The notes beneath the pieces are model-generated. The model saw nothing but the letters and a program-made list of their open reading frames with translations, made no database searches and was not told the DNA's origin. The position numbers were made by a program, and so were the translations under genes. Positions 63,005-64,000 of a stretch of DNA of 64,000 bases are shown in pieces. Each line of letters starts with the position of its first letter. Positions within the stretch are counted from its first letter, which is position 1. Origin of the DNA: Oleiagrimonas sp. C23AA (GTDB lineage: Bacteria; Pseudomonadota; Gammaproteobacteria; Xanthomonadales; Rhodanobacteraceae); NCBI RefSeq assembly GCF_011759385.1, contig NZ_JAARLY010000002.1, positions 248,001 through 312,000 of the forward strand. Reading direction: 5' to 3'.

Positions 63005-64000
63005 TCAGAACGTGCGTTCGACCGCGTAGTCGGCCAACGCCGCCAGGGCCTGGCGCTGCGGGGAGTCGGCCAGGGCCAGCAGGGCTTCGTGGGCGCGTTG
63101 GGCGTGGGCCTGTGCGGCGCCGCTGGTGCGTTCCAGGGCACCGCTTTCGCGGATCGCGGCAAGAATGGTGTCCATGTGCTCCAGGCCGCCGTGTTCGATG
63201 GCCTGGCGGATGGCGGCCGACTGGTCCGGGGAAGCCTTTTCCAGTGCGAAGATCAGCGGCAGGGTCGGCTTGCCCTCGGCCAGATCGTCGCCGATGTTCT
63301 TGCCCAACGTGTCGGCGTCGGAGATGTAATCGAGCAGGTCATCGGCGATCTGGAAGGCGTAGCCCAGCTCCATGCCGTAGGTGCGCAGTGCCTTGACCTG
63401 ATCGTCCGGCAGGCCACCGAGTACGCCGCCCAGCTCGGTGGCGGCGGCAAACAGCACCGCGGTCTTGCGCTCGATGGTTTGTAGATAGGTCTGCTCGTTG
63501 ACGTCGGCATTGCCGATATTGAGCAGCTGCATCACTTCACCTGCGGCAATGGTGTTGGTGGTGTCGGCGAGGATGCGCATGATCGGCATCTGGTCCAGTT
63601 CCACCATCAGCTGGAACGCGCGCGAGTAAAGAAAATCGCCGACCAGCACGCTGGCGGCATTGCCCCAGACCGCGTTGGCGGTGCTGCGACCACGGCGCAG
63701 GTCTGATTCGTCGACCACGTCATCGTGCAGCAGTGTGGAGGTGTGGATGAACTCGATCACCGCCGCCAGCTTGGCGTGATCCTCGCCCCGGTAGCCGGCC
63801 GCGCGCGCGGCCAGCACGTGCAGCATCGGGCGCAGGCGCTTGCCGCCACCGCCGATGATGTGTTCGGCAATCTGGTTGATCAGCACCACGTCCGAGGACA
63901 GGCGGTGACGGATCAGCGCATCCACCGCGGCCATGTCGTTCGCCGCCAGCTCACGCACGGCGGCAAAATCGAAGGGATGGGCGGCGTCAGCGGGGACGGA
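63005..64000 (-). CDS. ispB: polyprenyl (octaprenyl) diphosphate synthase, 5' end beyond window
   Basis: A trans-polyprenyl diphosphate synthase making the ubiquinone side chain, fitting the two ubi hydroxylases nearby. The first aspartate-rich motif is LLHDDVVDESDLRRG and the second is IADDLLDYISDADTLG. GGGGKRLRPMLHVLAARAAG and YLQTIERKTAVLF complete the pattern. The frame is open to the window edge at 64000. Homologues begin several residues before the GTG at 63958, so the start codon is probably outside the window. Chain length (C40) is inferred from family. Confidence 0.93.
   Translation of the reverse strand, partial: SVPADAAHPFDFAAVRELAANDMAAVDALIRHRLSSDVVLINQIAEHIIGGGGKRLRPMLHVLAARAAGYRGEDHAKLAAVIEFIHTSTLLHDDVVDESDLRRGRSTANAVWGNAASVLVGDFLYSRAFQLMVELDQMPIMRILADTTNTIAAGEVMQLLNIGNADVNEQTYLQTIERKTAVLFAAATELGGVLGGLPDDQVKALRTYGMELGYAFQIADDLLDYISDADTLGKNIGDDLAEGKPTLPLIFALEKASPDQSAAIRQAIEHGGLEHMDTILAAIRESGALERTSGAAQAHAQRAHEALLALADSPQRQALAALADYAVERTF

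Overview
The window is a 64-kb stretch of high-GC gammaproteobacterial chromosome. Gene content and order fit the Lysobacterales (Xanthomonadales), most likely Rhodanobacteraceae. The evidence is rnpB next to mraZ at the head of a complete division/cell-wall (dcw) cluster, a dcw cluster with no murD, lpxC-dciA-M23 peptidase-secA after ftsZ, and the lptD-surA-pdxA-rsmA-apaG-apaH block. The taxonomic call is inference from synteny; no marker comparison was possible.

Layout. 1-8.5 kb: partial uup, a small methyltransferase, panE, two MFS exporters, a glutaminyl cyclase, a Tat-exported class A beta-lactamase and a MarR/siderophore-reductase pair. 8.5-14.8 kb: a two-gene exported carbohydrate unit (GH32 plus a glutaminase-A-like protein), a small secreted protein, a four-repeat membrane protein and a Sel1-repeat protein. 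14.9-20.3 kb: methionine/SAM metabolism (metK, metE under a cobalamin riboswitch) around a glutamate-receptor-like potassium channel. 20.3-28.3 kb: diguanylate cyclase, dusB, ribokinase with nucleoside permease, yraN, lpoA, rsmI. 28.3-50.5 kb: rnpB, the dcw cluster mraZ to ftsZ, lpxC, dciA, an M23 peptidase and secA. 50.5-57.6 kb: the lptD block on the minus strand. 57.6-64 kb: btuM-like/pduO/histone-deacetylase-like operon, two ubiquinone hydroxylases, a cytochrome c' and a 5'-truncated ispB-type synthase.

How the genes work together. Most of the window is envelope biogenesis: peptidoglycan precursors (murE, murF, mraY, murG, murC, ddl), divisome (ftsL, ftsI, ftsW, ftsQ, ftsA, ftsZ), lipid A and LPS export (lpxC, lptD, surA), protein export (secA) and activation of a bifunctional PBP (lpoA). 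A second thread is vitamin B12: the B12-independent methionine synthase is controlled by a cobalamin riboswitch whose predicted expression platform masks the ribosome binding site, and about 40 kb away lie a BtuM-like B12 transporter and a cob(I)alamin adenosyltransferase. A third is ubiquinone (two hydroxylases and a polyprenyl diphosphate synthase).

No insertion sequences, prophage genes, CRISPR arrays or tRNA genes were seen. There is no obvious new defence or mobile system. The most interesting points are the missing murD, the glutamate-receptor-type channel, the BtuM/PduO/deacetylase operon, the exported GH32/glutaminase-A-like pair, and several regulatory structures read directly from the DNA.
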